Positions 53,800-62,996 of a DNA stretch of 64,000 bases are shown piece by piece (the first letter of the stretch is position 1; every line of letters begins with the position of its first letter). Under the pieces are notes generated by a model. That model ran no database searches. It was not told the origin of the DNA and saw nothing but the letters and a program-made list of their open reading frames with translations. Both the position numbers and the translations under genes were made by a program. This DNA is from Mycobacterium paragordonae (lineage in GTDB: Bacteria > Actinomycetota > Actinomycetes > Mycobacteriales > Mycobacteriaceae). The stretch spans positions 3,100,001-3,164,000 of the forward strand of contig NZ_CP025546.1 of the NCBI RefSeq assembly GCF_003614435.1, in the 5' to 3' direction.

Positions 53800-55151
53800 G
53801 CTGGCCGAGTTACCCGCGATACAACGATTCCGGCGTGGAGTGGCTAGGTCGCGTTCCTTCGGGCTGGGCTGTGTCGCCGCTCAAGAATGTCGCAACCGTA
53901 TTTCCGAGCAGCGTAGACAAGCATTCACATGACAACGAGATACCTGTCCAGCTTTGCAACTACACGGACGTCTACAAGAACGAGCGCATCTCTGGCGCAC
54001 TGGATTTCATGAAAGCGACAGCCACTCCCGGAGAGATCAAGAAGTTCACCCTCAAGCAGGGAGACACGATAATCACCAAGGACTCCGAGACGGCGGATGA
54101 TATCGGGATTAGTGCCTACGTTGAGGAGACCCTTCCCGACGTTCTATGCGGCTATCACTTGTCCGTGGTTCGACCTCTGCCGGGACTTGACGGGAGGTTC
54201 GTCAAGAGGCTCTTTGACAGCCACTATCTCAAGGCCTCAATGGAAGTGAGCGCGAACGGGCTGACACGTGTCGGACTCGGCCAGTACGCGATCGACAACC
54301 TCAACATCCCCCTCCCTCCGCCGGACGAACAGCTGCAAATTGCGGACTTCCTGGAAGCTGAGACGGCGAAGATTGATGCGCTGATCGCCAAGCAGGACCA
54401 TCTCATCGCCACCCTGCGCGAGGACCGCACCGCCACCATCACCCACGCCGTTACCAAAGGGCTCGACCCGACAGTCGACATGGTGCAGCCCCACAACTCC
54501 GAGCTTCCCGCCTGTCCAAAACACTGGACAGTGCAGATCAGCTTGAAGCGGTTGGCAGAAGTTCAGACGGGCCTCACCCTCGGAAAGTCAATAGATCCCG
54601 CCGAAGCGGTGGACGTGCCCTATCTGCGTGTCGCTAACGTTCAGACCAGTGGCGTCAACCTCGACGAGGTGAAGACGGTGGCAGTTCACCGATCGGAGCT
54701 GAAACGGTACCTGCTGAGGGACGGCGATGTTCTCATGACCGAGGGCGGGGACATCGACAAGCTTGGACGAGGGTGCGTCTGGTCCGGCGAGATCGCGCCC
54801 TGTATTCACCAGAACCATGTCTTCGCCGTGCGCTGCACGGATGCACTTTCCGGTGACTTCCTGGTGTACCTGCTAGACACCGCAGTGGGTCGCAACTATT
54901 TCTTCATGACCGCCAAGAAGACAACAAACCTCGCGTCGACCAACAGCACGATCCTGGGGGCGTTCACGTTCTCCCTTCCCCCTCGCGCTGAGCAGGACGA
55001 GATTGTCGGCCATCTCAACGAACGCTGCGCCGGTCTCGATGCGCTCGTCGTAAAGGCAAACGCGGTCATTACGGTACTGCGTGAGTACCGCGCCGCGCTC
55101 ATTACTGATGCGGTCACCGGCAAGATCGACGTGCGTGGGGCGGTGGCCTAG
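53796..55151 (+). CDS. hsdS: Type I restriction-modification specificity subunit HsdS
   Basis: 451 residues. Two target-recognition domains separated by conserved helices. The first begins EWLGRVPSGWAVSPLKNVAT, and the central conserved part is PPPDEQLQIADFLEAETAKI. The second starts near CPKHWTVQISLKRLAEVQTG, and the C-terminal conserved helix is PPRAEQDEIVGHLNERCAGL. Each TRD reads half of a bipartite DNA site; the site itself cannot be deduced. TRDs are often exchanged between strains. The gene overlaps hsdM and is followed by a GIY-YIG gene after 2 bases. Confidence 0.95.
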   Translation: MSWPSYPRYNDSGVEWLGRVPSGWAVSPLKNVATVFPSSVDKHSHDNEIPVQLCNYTDVYKNERISGALDFMKATATPGEIKKFTLKQGDTIITKDSETADDIGISAYVEETLPDVLCGYHLSVVRPLPGLDGRFVKRLFDSHYLKASMEVSANGLTRVGLGQYAIDNLNIPLPPPDEQLQIADFLEAETAKIDALIAKQDHLIATLREDRTATITHAVTKGLDPTVDMVQPHNSELPACPKHWTVQISLKRLAEVQTGLTLGKSIDPAEAVDVPYLRVANVQTSGVNLDEVKTVAVHRSELKRYLLRDGDVLMTEGGDIDKLGRGCVWSGEIAPCIHQNHVFAVRCTDALSGDFLVYLLDTAVGRNYFFMTAKKTTNLASTNSTILGAFTFSLPPRAEQDEIVGHLNERCAGLDALVVKANAVITVLREYRAALITDAVTGKIDVRGAVA

Positions 55152-55153
55152 CC

Positions 55154-56050
55154 GTGGCACGGGCGCAGACGATCCAGATTTACCTGCCGTTCGGCGACCC
55201 CGCCGGGATGCGGGTGGCCAACCTGACGACACGCACCGTCCGGGTCTTCGAGGTACCTCGCTCGCTGCTCCCGCAGTTCCTGCAGCGTCCAGAGTCTGGG
55301 CAAGTCGGTGTCTACTACTTGTTCGGCTCGAACGACGATGAAGCGCCGCAGTGCTACATCGGCCAATCCGGGAATGTCGGTGTGAGGCTGCAGCAGCACA
55401 CTTCTGCCAAGGATTTCTGGACCAGAGCCATGGTCGCGGTATCACTAACCAATGAGTGGACCTCCACCCATGCGGCCTACCTTGAATGGCTGTCACTGGG
55501 GCGGGCTAGGGCCGCAGGGCGCTACAACCTGGTCAACGGGAACCAGGCATCGAACCCGTTCACCCCCGAGCCCCTTGAGGCTGATTGTCAGGAGTTCATC
55601 GACACCATCGCCGTGCTGTTAGCGACTCTGGGTGCACCTGTGCTCGACGCCGTGAAGCCCGCTGCGTTTCTGCCGACGAAGACGGACACTGGCGAGCCGG
55701 AGAGCCTGTTCTTCCGTGAAGCAGGATGCGAGGCAACCGGGTTTCAGACCCCGGAAGGGCTGCTGGTTCTCGCAGGGTCCAAGGGGCGTCCCGACATCCG
55801 CAAGTCCGCCCGGCCAGGCATCACGGTGCAGCGCGCAGCTCTGGAAGCAGAGGGCGTGATCAAGGTCGGCGAGCATGACCTGGTCTTCCTCAGAGATCAC
55901 CTGTTCGGTTCTCCGTCGGCGGCAGGGTGTGCTCTTGTGGGGGGCGAGAACAACGGGCGGACGAGCTGGCGAAACGGTAAGGGGCAATCCATTAGTGACC
56001 TGGAACAGCTCGCCATTGCACCGAGGAGCGCCGAGGCGAAGCCGCAATGA
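55154..56050 (+). CDS. GIY-YIG nuclease with C-terminal DUF4357, inside the hsd operon
   Basis: 298 residues from GTG 55154. The GIY-YIG core is VGVYYLFGSNDDEAPQCYIG, then QSGNVGVRLQQHTSAKDFW, giving the Tyr, Tyr and Arg of the family near residues 53-85. The C-terminus (about 215-290) contains ASGSKGRPDIRKSAR-like text then AALEAEGVIKVGEHDLVFLRDHLFGSPSAA, a DUF4357 pattern. Such proteins are seen next to type I systems in other bacteria. It lies between hsdS and hsdR, with a 4-base overlap with hsdR, so it is part of the operon. Whether it cuts DNA or regulates restriction is unknown. Confidence 0.88.
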   Translation: MARAQTIQIYLPFGDPAGMRVANLTTRTVRVFEVPRSLLPQFLQRPESGQVGVYYLFGSNDDEAPQCYIGQSGNVGVRLQQHTSAKDFWTRAMVAVSLTNEWTSTHAAYLEWLSLGRARAAGRYNLVNGNQASNPFTPEPLEADCQEFIDTIAVLLATLGAPVLDAVKPAAFLPTKTDTGEPESLFFREAGCEATGFQTPEGLLVLAGSKGRPDIRKSARPGITVQRAALEAEGVIKVGEHDLVFLRDHLFGSPSAAGCALVGGENNGRTSWRNGKGQSISDLEQLAIAPRSAEAKPQ

Positions 56051-59000
56051 CCCAGCAGCACCATGAGTCCTCGTTCGAGACCGAGATCTGCGAGCACTTG
56101 GCCGGGCACGGCTGGCTGTACTCGCCCACGGACCAGGGTTATGACCGTGAACTGGCACTGTTCCCCGACGACGTCTTCGGGTGGCTAGCTGACACTCAGC
56201 CTGAGCAGTTAGCCAAGCGAGTTAAGCCTGGCCTGACGGGCGAGGCGCTGGCCAAGGCGCAGCGCGGTGTGCTGGCAACTCTGGTGAAGGCGCTGGGGGC
56301 CGATCCGAAGGCCAACGGCGGCACGCTCTCGGTGCTGCGGCGGGGATTCAAGGACCTCAACGCCCAGTTCTCGATGTGCCAGTTCCGCCCGAATACGTCG
56401 CTGAACGACACGACGGCCAAGAAGTACGACGCGGTGCGCCTACGGGTGATGCGACAGGTGCACTACTCCACGAAGAACGCCAACAGCATCGACTTGGTGT
56501 TTTTCGTTAACGGCATTCCCGTCGCGACAACGGAGTTGAAGACCGACTTCACCCAGAACATCACCGATGCGGTGCTGCAGTACAAGAATCACCGGTTGCC
56601 CAAGGGAGAACCCCTGTTGGCGTTCGGGTCTCGGGCGGTGGTGCATTTCGCGGTGTCGAACTCCGAGATGCAGATGACCACGAAGCTGACGGGCAAGGAC
56701 ACGATATTCCTACCGTTCAACCGTGGCGACCACGGCCATGCCGGGAACCCACCGAACCCGCACGGCTCGCCGACGGCCTATCTGTGGCAGCAGATCCTGG
56801 ACCGTGACACCTGGCTGGACATCCTCGGGCGGTTCCTGCACCTGCAGATCGACGAGAAGATCGACCCCGCCTCCAACAAGAAGGTCCGCACGCAGACCAT
56901 GCTGTTCCCGCGCTACCACCAGTGGGACGTGGTCACCCGTTTGGTGGCCGACGCCCGAAGCAAGGGGCCGGGGCAGCGGTACCTCATTCAGCACTCTGCC
57001 GGATCAGGCAAGACCAACTCCATTTCATGGTTGGCGCACCGGCTTTCGGTGCTGCACGACGACGCCAACACGCCGGTCTTCGACTCCGTCATCGTGATCA
57101 CCGACCGCAACGTGCTAGATGCCCAGTTGCAGGAGGCGATCCGCCAAATCGACCGCACCCCTGGGGTTGTCGCGCATATCGCCGGTTTGGGTGGGCCCAA
57201 ATCTCAGGAGCTGGCGGAGGCGCTGACCGGGGGCACGAAAATCATTATCGTCACGATCCAGACCTTCCCCTACGCCCTGCAGCTGATCCAGGAGCAAGCC
57301 GACCTTAAAGGCAAGAATTTCGCGATCATCGCCGACGAAGCCCATTCGTCGCAGGCAGGGGAAGCATCCAAGCGGCTCAAAGCGGCCCTGACGGCCACAG
57401 AGCTGGACGAACTCGCCGACGGCGGCACAGTAGACGCAGAAGACGTCTTAGCGGCAGAGATGGCCGCACGGGCCGAATCAAAGAATCTGTCGTTCTTCGC
57501 ATTTACCGCTACCCCCAAGGCCAAGACCCTAGAGCTGTTCGGTCATAAGTCCAGCGTCAACGACAACCCGCACCCGTTCCACCTGTACTCGATGCAGCAG
57601 GCCATCGACGAGGGCTTCATCCTGGACGTCCTGCGCAACTACACCCCGTACAAGACCGCCTTCCGGCTCACCCACCACGGCCAGACATTCCAGACTGAAG
57701 AAACCGCCGCCTCCGGCACCGTCCAGGTCTCCGGTGAACGCGACGGGGACCTAGTGGACAAGAGTGCAGCCATCAGGTCGGTGATGAACTGGGTCAAGCT
57801 TCACCCCACCAACATCAGCCAGAAGGTCGCGATCATCGTCGAGCACTTTCGCGACAACGTGGCGTGGCGGCTCGACGGCAGGGCCAAGGCGATGGTTGTG
57901 ACGTCGTCGCGCAAGGCGGCAGTGCGCTACAAGCTGGCCTTCGACAAGTACATCGATGAGCGCAAGTACACAAACATCGCGGCGCTGGTGGCGTTCTCCG
58001 GCGAAGTCACCGACCCCGACTCGGGGTTGGAGAAGGTCACCGAGGCCTCTGCCTTGATGAATCCTGGCTTGAAAGGCCGCGATCTGCGCGATGCGTTCGC
58101 CACAGACGAATTTCAGGTGATGTTGGTGGCCAACAAGTTCCAGACTGGCTTCGATCAACCGCTGCTGGTCGCGATGTACGTCGACAAACGGCTATCGGGG
58201 GTGGCGGCGGTGCAGACGCTGTCGCGGCTCAACCGGACCGCGCCGGGCAAGGATCAGACCTTCGTCCTGGACTTCGCCAACGCCGCCGAGGACATCGTGG
58301 AGGCTTTCGAACCCTACTACGAGGCCACCACTCTGGCCGATGTCACCGATCCCAACATTGTGCACCAGACGGTCAACAAGCTTGATGCTGCCGGGATCTA
58401 CCAAGAGTCCGAGGTCAACGGTCTGGTCGCTGACTACCTGAAGTACGCCCAACAGCCCGGTAAGGGCCACGAAGCGCTCAACAAGTGGATCAAGCCAGCA
58501 CGAGATGTGTTCCGGGACCGGGAACTCCAAGCTCGCGACCACGGCGACAGCCTGGCTTTGGAGGAGCTGGACATCTTCCGCAAGGACATCGGTACGTTCT
58601 TGCGCCAGTACGACTTCCTGTCCCAGATCGTCAACTACGAAGACCCCGCTATCGAGAAGCTCTCGATCTACCTACGCCACCTCGCGCCTATGATCGCCAG
58701 CGACCAACTCCACCACGAAATCGATCTTTCCGGAGTCGACTTTGACTACCTAGCCCAGCACGCCGGGCAGTCCACCGACGGAAAGCTATCCGGTGGTGTG
58801 ATGCTCGAACCAGCGAAAGCCGGGGGGACCGGAACGGCCCGCGATCCCGAACTGGTCGCCCTGGAACAGGTCATCGCCCAGATCAACGATCTCTTCTCCG
58901 GCGAGCACCCCGACTCAAGCGTTCGCAACGTCGTCACCCACATCAAAGACCGGCTCGAAGAAAGCGAGACCCTGCAACAGCAGGCCCAGAACAACAGCCT

Positions 59001-59175
59001 GGCTCAGTTCTCTGCCAGCCCAGACCTGAAGAACGAGTTCGTCACCGCCGTGATTGGGGCAATGGCCTCCTCCGAGGACTTGTCCACGCAGATCCTCAAC
59101 AACCCCCAGCTGTCATCGAAGCTGCTCGGGGAACTTGTGCCCATCATCTACCAGGGCTTGAAGCCGACGGCGTGA
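56047..59175 (+). CDS. hsdR: Type I restriction enzyme HsdR, nuclease and translocase
   Basis: 1042 residues. The N-terminal PD-(D/E)XK nuclease is readable as SIDLVFFVNGIPVATTELKT around residues 145-165. Walker A is HSAGSGKTNSISWLAH near residue 315, the DEAD/DEAH motif is IIADEAHSSQ near residue 430, SFTAT-like text is FFAFTATPKAKT, and later helicase motifs include VANKFQTGFDQPLL and ALSRLNRTAPGK-like text. The C-terminus is helical and docks on the methylase. It translocates DNA and cuts at a distance when sites are unmethylated. It overlaps both neighbours by 4 bases. Confidence 0.96.
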   Translation: MTQQHHESSFETEICEHLAGHGWLYSPTDQGYDRELALFPDDVFGWLADTQPEQLAKRVKPGLTGEALAKAQRGVLATLVKALGADPKANGGTLSVLRRGFKDLNAQFSMCQFRPNTSLNDTTAKKYDAVRLRVMRQVHYSTKNANSIDLVFFVNGIPVATTELKTDFTQNITDAVLQYKNHRLPKGEPLLAFGSRAVVHFAVSNSEMQMTTKLTGKDTIFLPFNRGDHGHAGNPPNPHGSPTAYLWQQILDRDTWLDILGRFLHLQIDEKIDPASNKKVRTQTMLFPRYHQWDVVTRLVADARSKGPGQRYLIQHSAGSGKTNSISWLAHRLSVLHDDANTPVFDSVIVITDRNVLDAQLQEAIRQIDRTPGVVAHIAGLGGPKSQELAEALTGGTKIIIVTIQTFPYALQLIQEQADLKGKNFAIIADEAHSSQAGEASKRLKAALTATELDELADGGTVDAEDVLAAEMAARAESKNLSFFAFTATPKAKTLELFGHKSSVNDNPHPFHLYSMQQAIDEGFILDVLRNYTPYKTAFRLTHHGQTFQTEETAASGTVQVSGERDGDLVDKSAAIRSVMNWVKLHPTNISQKVAIIVEHFRDNVAWRLDGRAKAMVVTSSRKAAVRYKLAFDKYIDERKYTNIAALVAFSGEVTDPDSGLEKVTEASALMNPGLKGRDLRDAFATDEFQVMLVANKFQTGFDQPLLVAMYVDKRLSGVAAVQTLSRLNRTAPGKDQTFVLDFANAAEDIVEAFEPYYEATTLADVTDPNIVHQTVNKLDAAGIYQESEVNGLVADYLKYAQQPGKGHEALNKWIKPARDVFRDRELQARDHGDSLALEELDIFRKDIGTFLRQYDFLSQIVNYEDPAIEKLSIYLRHLAPMIASDQLHHEIDLSGVDFDYLAQHAGQSTDGKLSGGVMLEPAKAGGTGTARDPELVALEQVIAQINDLFSGEHPDSSVRNVVTHIKDRLEESETLQQQAQNNSLAQFSASPDLKNEFVTAVIGAMASSEDLSTQILNNPQLSSKLLGELVPIIYQGLKPTA

Positions 59176-59906
59176 CCGACTCCTCACCCGCAGCCCTGCT
59201 GCTGCGCAGTAATCCCCACTGGAAGCTGGCGGTCAAGAACTTGCGCGACCTCAACCGCGCTCACGGCACGGAAGCCCATACCAGGGCGCTCAACTATGCC
59301 TCAGAGTACGAGAACTCGCGAGGCGCAATGATTGTCGACGTCGTTGCGTCGCGGCAACGCCGGTATACGACGCGGGTGCGCAACATCGTGGCCGACTGGA
59401 AATCCCGCAACGCCGAACACACCATCGCTTGGCTTGCCTCCCGCCCGCTGCAACGAGAGAAATACGGCCTTTCCGACAACGAAGTCACAACGATCCATGA
59501 TGTGGCGAACAGACTGTGCGCCTTCGCCTCTGAGCAAGGGCTCACCGCCGCAGACGCGGAAGACCAACTTTGCCGGGTGTGGGCTGACCGCTGCGGAGCG
59601 TTTGAGCATGCACCGAAACTCGACCCAGTCGTCGGCTCAGTCAAAGGGATCGGGTTGGCCCTGTTCGCCTACGCCCGGATGCGTTCAGGTGCCGATGCCA
59701 TCAAGCCCGACACCCGCGTGGTGAAAGCATTACGCTCACTTGGCTTCTCGATACCCGACGATCCGCACGCGGCGCTCCTGGTGGCCCGAGCTGCTGCGGA
59801 TGAGATCGGCGTATCACGACTCGTTCTCGACCAACTGCTGTGGTGGCTAGACAACGAGGACGTCCCTGTCACTTCCCGGCAAGCCTCCACGAAAGGTCAG
59901 GAATGA
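59172..59906 (+). CDS. HhH-GPD/DNA-glycosylase-like protein in the hsd operon (predicted)
   Basis: 244 residues. The C-terminal half contains VGSVKGIGLALFAYARMRSG, then KPDTRVVKALRSLGF, which matches the helix-hairpin-helix plus catalytic Asp layout (DTHV-like) of EndoIII/HhH glycosylases. No iron-sulfur Cys cluster is seen. The N-terminal 100 residues are helical and Arg-rich. It overlaps hsdR and the next GIY-YIG gene by 4 bases each. A DNA-repair-type protein in a restriction operon suggests either processing of broken or modified DNA, or a modified-base-specific restriction add-on. Assignment rests on motifs only. Confidence 0.65.
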   Translation: MTDSSPAALLLRSNPHWKLAVKNLRDLNRAHGTEAHTRALNYASEYENSRGAMIVDVVASRQRRYTTRVRNIVADWKSRNAEHTIAWLASRPLQREKYGLSDNEVTTIHDVANRLCAFASEQGLTAADAEDQLCRVWADRCGAFEHAPKLDPVVGSVKGIGLALFAYARMRSGADAIKPDTRVVKALRSLGFSIPDDPHAALLVARAAADEIGVSRLVLDQLLWWLDNEDVPVTSRQASTKGQE

Positions 59907-60727
59907 TGGCTGCAATCCCGCTGAGGAGCTTGATTGGCGACCTTGACCCGACGGAGTGCAAATTGCACTGCGCGGTCTGGAACGGTGAAGACCACCCAAT
60001 TGACGTCCTGACGCGCTCATGGGACGAGTGGGTCAGGTGGAGCCGGTGGCGGCCCGCTCGCAATGAGTTCAACCGGCGGTACATCTTCGCGCTGGCTCGT
60101 GACCGAAACGACCCGTCACTCTGGCTCTTTGGAGGGATCTTCGAAGTCAAGGCTCGCGGTAAGCCGAATGCCCATTCCTACAAGATCGCCTTGCGTGACG
60201 ACCTGATGGGTGCGTTCATCAAACGGCTATGGGTGAAGTTCCGCCCGAGAGGCCGCGCTATCCGACTCAACATGGACACCTACCTTGACGACATCGAGGT
60301 CGTGTCCATCTCGAAGCTGCCGTATACAGGTGAGCCGTTTCCTGGGCACGACCAGATTAACCACACCCTCGGTGTCTTAGAGACGGCGGTAACCCAGGAG
60401 TGGAATGACTGGCGCGGGGCCTTGCAGTACATGAAGGGTGTGTACGTCATCCATGACATCGCGACCGGCGAGGCTTACGTCGGCGCTGCTTATGGGGATA
60501 CCGGGATCTGGGCAAGGCTGCGTCAGTATGTCGATGGCTTGCACGGTAACAACGTCGCTCTCAAGGAACTGGTCGGGCAGAAAGGACCTGCTTACGCTCG
60601 GTCCAACCTCAGGTTCGCGCTCCTTGAGTTTTGGTCTATGCGTACCCGCGATAAAGAAGTCCTGGACCGGGAGTCGTACTGGAAGGACGTTCTTCTAACC
60701 CGACAGTTCGGCCTCAACAAGAATTAG
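59903..60727 (+). CDS. GIY-YIG nuclease-family protein, last gene of the hsd operon
   Basis: 274 residues from ATG 59903 (ATGA overlap; ATG 59906 also possible). N-terminal domain with LIGDLDPTECKLHCAVWNGE and FALARDRNDPSLWLFGGIFE, unidentified. The C-terminal GIY-YIG domain reads MKGVYVIHDIATGEAYVGAA, then YGDTGIWARLRQYVDG, with a downstream Glu in FALLEFW as possible metal ligand. This is the second GIY-YIG gene in the operon. Function within the restriction system is unknown. Confidence 0.8.
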   Translation: MMAAIPLRSLIGDLDPTECKLHCAVWNGEDHPIDVLTRSWDEWVRWSRWRPARNEFNRRYIFALARDRNDPSLWLFGGIFEVKARGKPNAHSYKIALRDDLMGAFIKRLWVKFRPRGRAIRLNMDTYLDDIEVVSISKLPYTGEPFPGHDQINHTLGVLETAVTQEWNDWRGALQYMKGVYVIHDIATGEAYVGAAYGDTGIWARLRQYVDGLHGNNVALKELVGQKGPAYARSNLRFALLEFWSMRTRDKEVLDRESYWKDVLLTRQFGLNKN

Positions 60728-60885
60728 GCGGTCATCGCCGACAGCCCGCACTCGGGTGTGATAATCGCGGCATGACCCCGATTTCGGGCATTGAGGGTGC
60801 TCAGGTGCATCTTGCGTCTATTCGGTTGGGTGGTCCAGCGCTGAGCATGTCTATTGACGTGGCGAACCCTGAATAAGGCGGTTTG

Positions 60886-61782
60886 ATGGCTGAAACCTAC
60901 GTAAGCTACGACGACGCGGCAGCCTATCTGGGTGTCCATCGGTCGACGCTCGGCGATTGGATCGCGCAGGGTCGGCTTGACCGTGTACTTATCGACGGTC
61001 GTGGCTATGTCGTCGCGGAAACGTTGTCTGCGCTCAAGCAGAAGCGGTCAAAATCCGATAACCGACGGCTGTCGGCCAGTGATAAGGCAGCAGGCAACCC
61101 ACAGTCTAAGCGACCGAAGTCAGGTCAAATTGGCTCTGCCGCTGCTGAACTCGCAGGGCACACGACTCGTCCGACTCCCGAACATCAACTTCGGCTAGGC
61201 AGGTCATCGGTCGACTTGTCATCCGAGATTTCCGCGCTTGTGTGGCAACTCACTCGCCAGGACGCTGCGACCAAACCAGCTCTATTTCCCGCCGACACTC
61301 TTCAAGCTGCGCGCCCCGGGATGTACTCGTGGTGGGGCGATGACGAAGCATGCAATGTCTTAGGCGAGGCGGTCGGGATGCACCTGCCCCCCCTTCTGTA
61401 CGTCGGGCAAGCCGGTGCCACGAGATGGCCTTCCGGCGCAAAATCGGCAGCCACCCTTCTGAGCAGGATTGGCACACAGCACATCAGGGGCAACGCGAGG
61501 TCATCCACGTTCCGGCTCACAGTCTCTAGCCTGCTAGCTGATCGCCTGTCCCTGGTGCCGGTCAAGGGCGGGAAGCTCGATCCGGATAGCAACGCGCAGG
61601 TTTCGGCCTGGATCGCTGACCATCTTCGGGTTGTGATCGCCCCGTTTGACGACCGGGACGCGCTGGGTCAGGTAGAGAAAGGAGTTGTTGCGCAACTAGA
61701 TCCGCCGCTCAATCTTGAGCACTGCCGTCCCTCGCAGGCGCGGACCCGCCTGACTCAGCGCCGTGGCAACTTTCGCCGATAG
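60886..61782 (+). CDS. HTH plus GIY-YIG-like protein (predicted)
   Basis: 298 residues. Residues 1-50 are a MerR/Xis-type HTH (VSYDDAAAYLGVHRSTLGDW, then IAQGRLDRVLIDGRGYVV). After a Lys/Ser-rich linker, residues about 135-290 read as a variant GIY-YIG domain: ARPGMYSWWGDDEACNVLGE, then LPPLLYVGQAGATRWPSG, with Arg in NARSSTFRLTV and Asn in LDPPLN. The pattern is like GIY-YIG restriction enzymes but I cannot name a subfamily. ATG at 60886 is preceded by AAGG. It is 158 bases from the hsd operon, so it has its own promoter or is a separate unit. Confidence 0.65.
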   Translation: MAETYVSYDDAAAYLGVHRSTLGDWIAQGRLDRVLIDGRGYVVAETLSALKQKRSKSDNRRLSASDKAAGNPQSKRPKSGQIGSAAAELAGHTTRPTPEHQLRLGRSSVDLSSEISALVWQLTRQDAATKPALFPADTLQAARPGMYSWWGDDEACNVLGEAVGMHLPPLLYVGQAGATRWPSGAKSAATLLSRIGTQHIRGNARSSTFRLTVSSLLADRLSLVPVKGGKLDPDSNAQVSAWIADHLRVVIAPFDDRDALGQVEKGVVAQLDPPLNLEHCRPSQARTRLTQRRGNFRR

Positions 61783-61849
61783 TAATCCGGCGCGGAGCGC
61801 TGGTCTTGCCGCCTCGATCACGACCCTTCAGGGCCGCAGCCCCGTCCCG

Positions 61850-62821
61850 ATGCGGCATTGTGGTGGGGTGTTTTTCGTCGGGGTGGATTTGGCGTGGGGT
61901 GAGAAGAGACCGACCGGTGTTGCGGTTCTCGATGCCGACGGTGAGCTGATGTTCGTGGGAGCCGCGCTGCAAGACGACGCGATCATCGACTCGGTGGCAC
62001 CCTACGTTCAAGGTGAGTGTCTGGTGGCCATCGACGCCCCACTCATCGTCGCCAATCCAACTGGGCAACGGGCCGCCGAACGTGCACTCAACGCAGATTT
62101 CAGCCGCTTCGACGCCGGGGCACACTCGGCGAACACCGGTATTCCTGTCTTCTCGTCAGGTATACGTGGTGCCCGCATCGCGGAGGCCCTCGGCCTAGAC
62201 ATGAACCCTTCCTCGACAGCGGCCCGTCGGGCCATCGAGGTATATCCCCACCCGGCCACCATCGCTCTGTTTCGCTTAGGCCGCACCCTGAAGTACAAGC
62301 ACAAGCCGAACCGCAGCTTCGGGCAGCTGCAGTCCGAGCAGCTCCGGCTGATCATGCTGATCGAGGACCTAGTCGGTGCCGATGTGGGCATGCGTGTGGC
62401 GGAGAACTCAGACTGGGCACGGCTACGTCGAATGGTTGAGACGGCCACCACCAAAGCCGAACTGCGCAGGGCCGAAGACCCTGTCGACGCGGTGCTATGT
62501 GCCTACATCGGACACTACGCCACCGAGCGGCCAGACGACGTCACGATCTACGGTGACTTCGAGACCGGCTACATCATCACACCCACGCTGCCATCTGATC
62601 TGCGTCCGACGCCACGTCAGCTTATCGACGAACCTGTTGACGGGGCACGAGTTGCCGACCCGCAACTCGAAGGGGTTCGTCGGGCTGCCGCAAGTCTCGA
62701 AGTTGCTCAGGCGGCTCTGCAGGAGGCAGTCGCGCAGCTTCGACTGCGAGGTGGCTCCTGGACCGTGATTGGCGATGCGTTAGGGCTGCCGGAGGACGAA
62801 GCCAGGCGGCGCTTCAGCTAG
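61850..62821 (+). CDS. DUF429 protein, predicted RNase H-like nuclease
   Basis: 323 residues if ATG 61850 is used; GTG 61868 gives MFFVGVDLAWG and may be the true start. The RNase H-like core reads FFVGVDLAWGEKRPTGVAVL, ECLVAIDAPLIV, then AIEVYPHPATIALF and PVDAVLCAYIGHYA, which are the acidic positions expected in DUF429. The C-terminal 80 residues carry an HTH-like tail (WTVIGDALGLPEDEARRRF). DUF429 proteins are predicted nucleases of unknown substrate. It is downstream of the third GIY-YIG gene on the same strand with a 67-base gap. Confidence 0.75.
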   Translation: MRHCGGVFFVGVDLAWGEKRPTGVAVLDADGELMFVGAALQDDAIIDSVAPYVQGECLVAIDAPLIVANPTGQRAAERALNADFSRFDAGAHSANTGIPVFSSGIRGARIAEALGLDMNPSSTAARRAIEVYPHPATIALFRLGRTLKYKHKPNRSFGQLQSEQLRLIMLIEDLVGADVGMRVAENSDWARLRRMVETATTKAELRRAEDPVDAVLCAYIGHYATERPDDVTIYGDFETGYIITPTLPSDLRPTPRQLIDEPVDGARVADPQLEGVRRAAASLEVAQAALQEAVAQLRLRGGSWTVIGDALGLPEDEARRRFS

Positions 62822-62996
62822 ACCGTCGTTGCGCTATAGATCTCCCCGCGCCGGAGAGTGAAGCAGTCCAAGTGGTGATGCAGCCCTTGACTACCGTGTG
62901 GCCCTTATTGGTGATCGGCAACGCGAGACCCACCGGCGGCGCGGCACCCGCTCTGCGCCTGAACGGAGAAACACAGCGTGCTGGGGGCGCGGTTAC

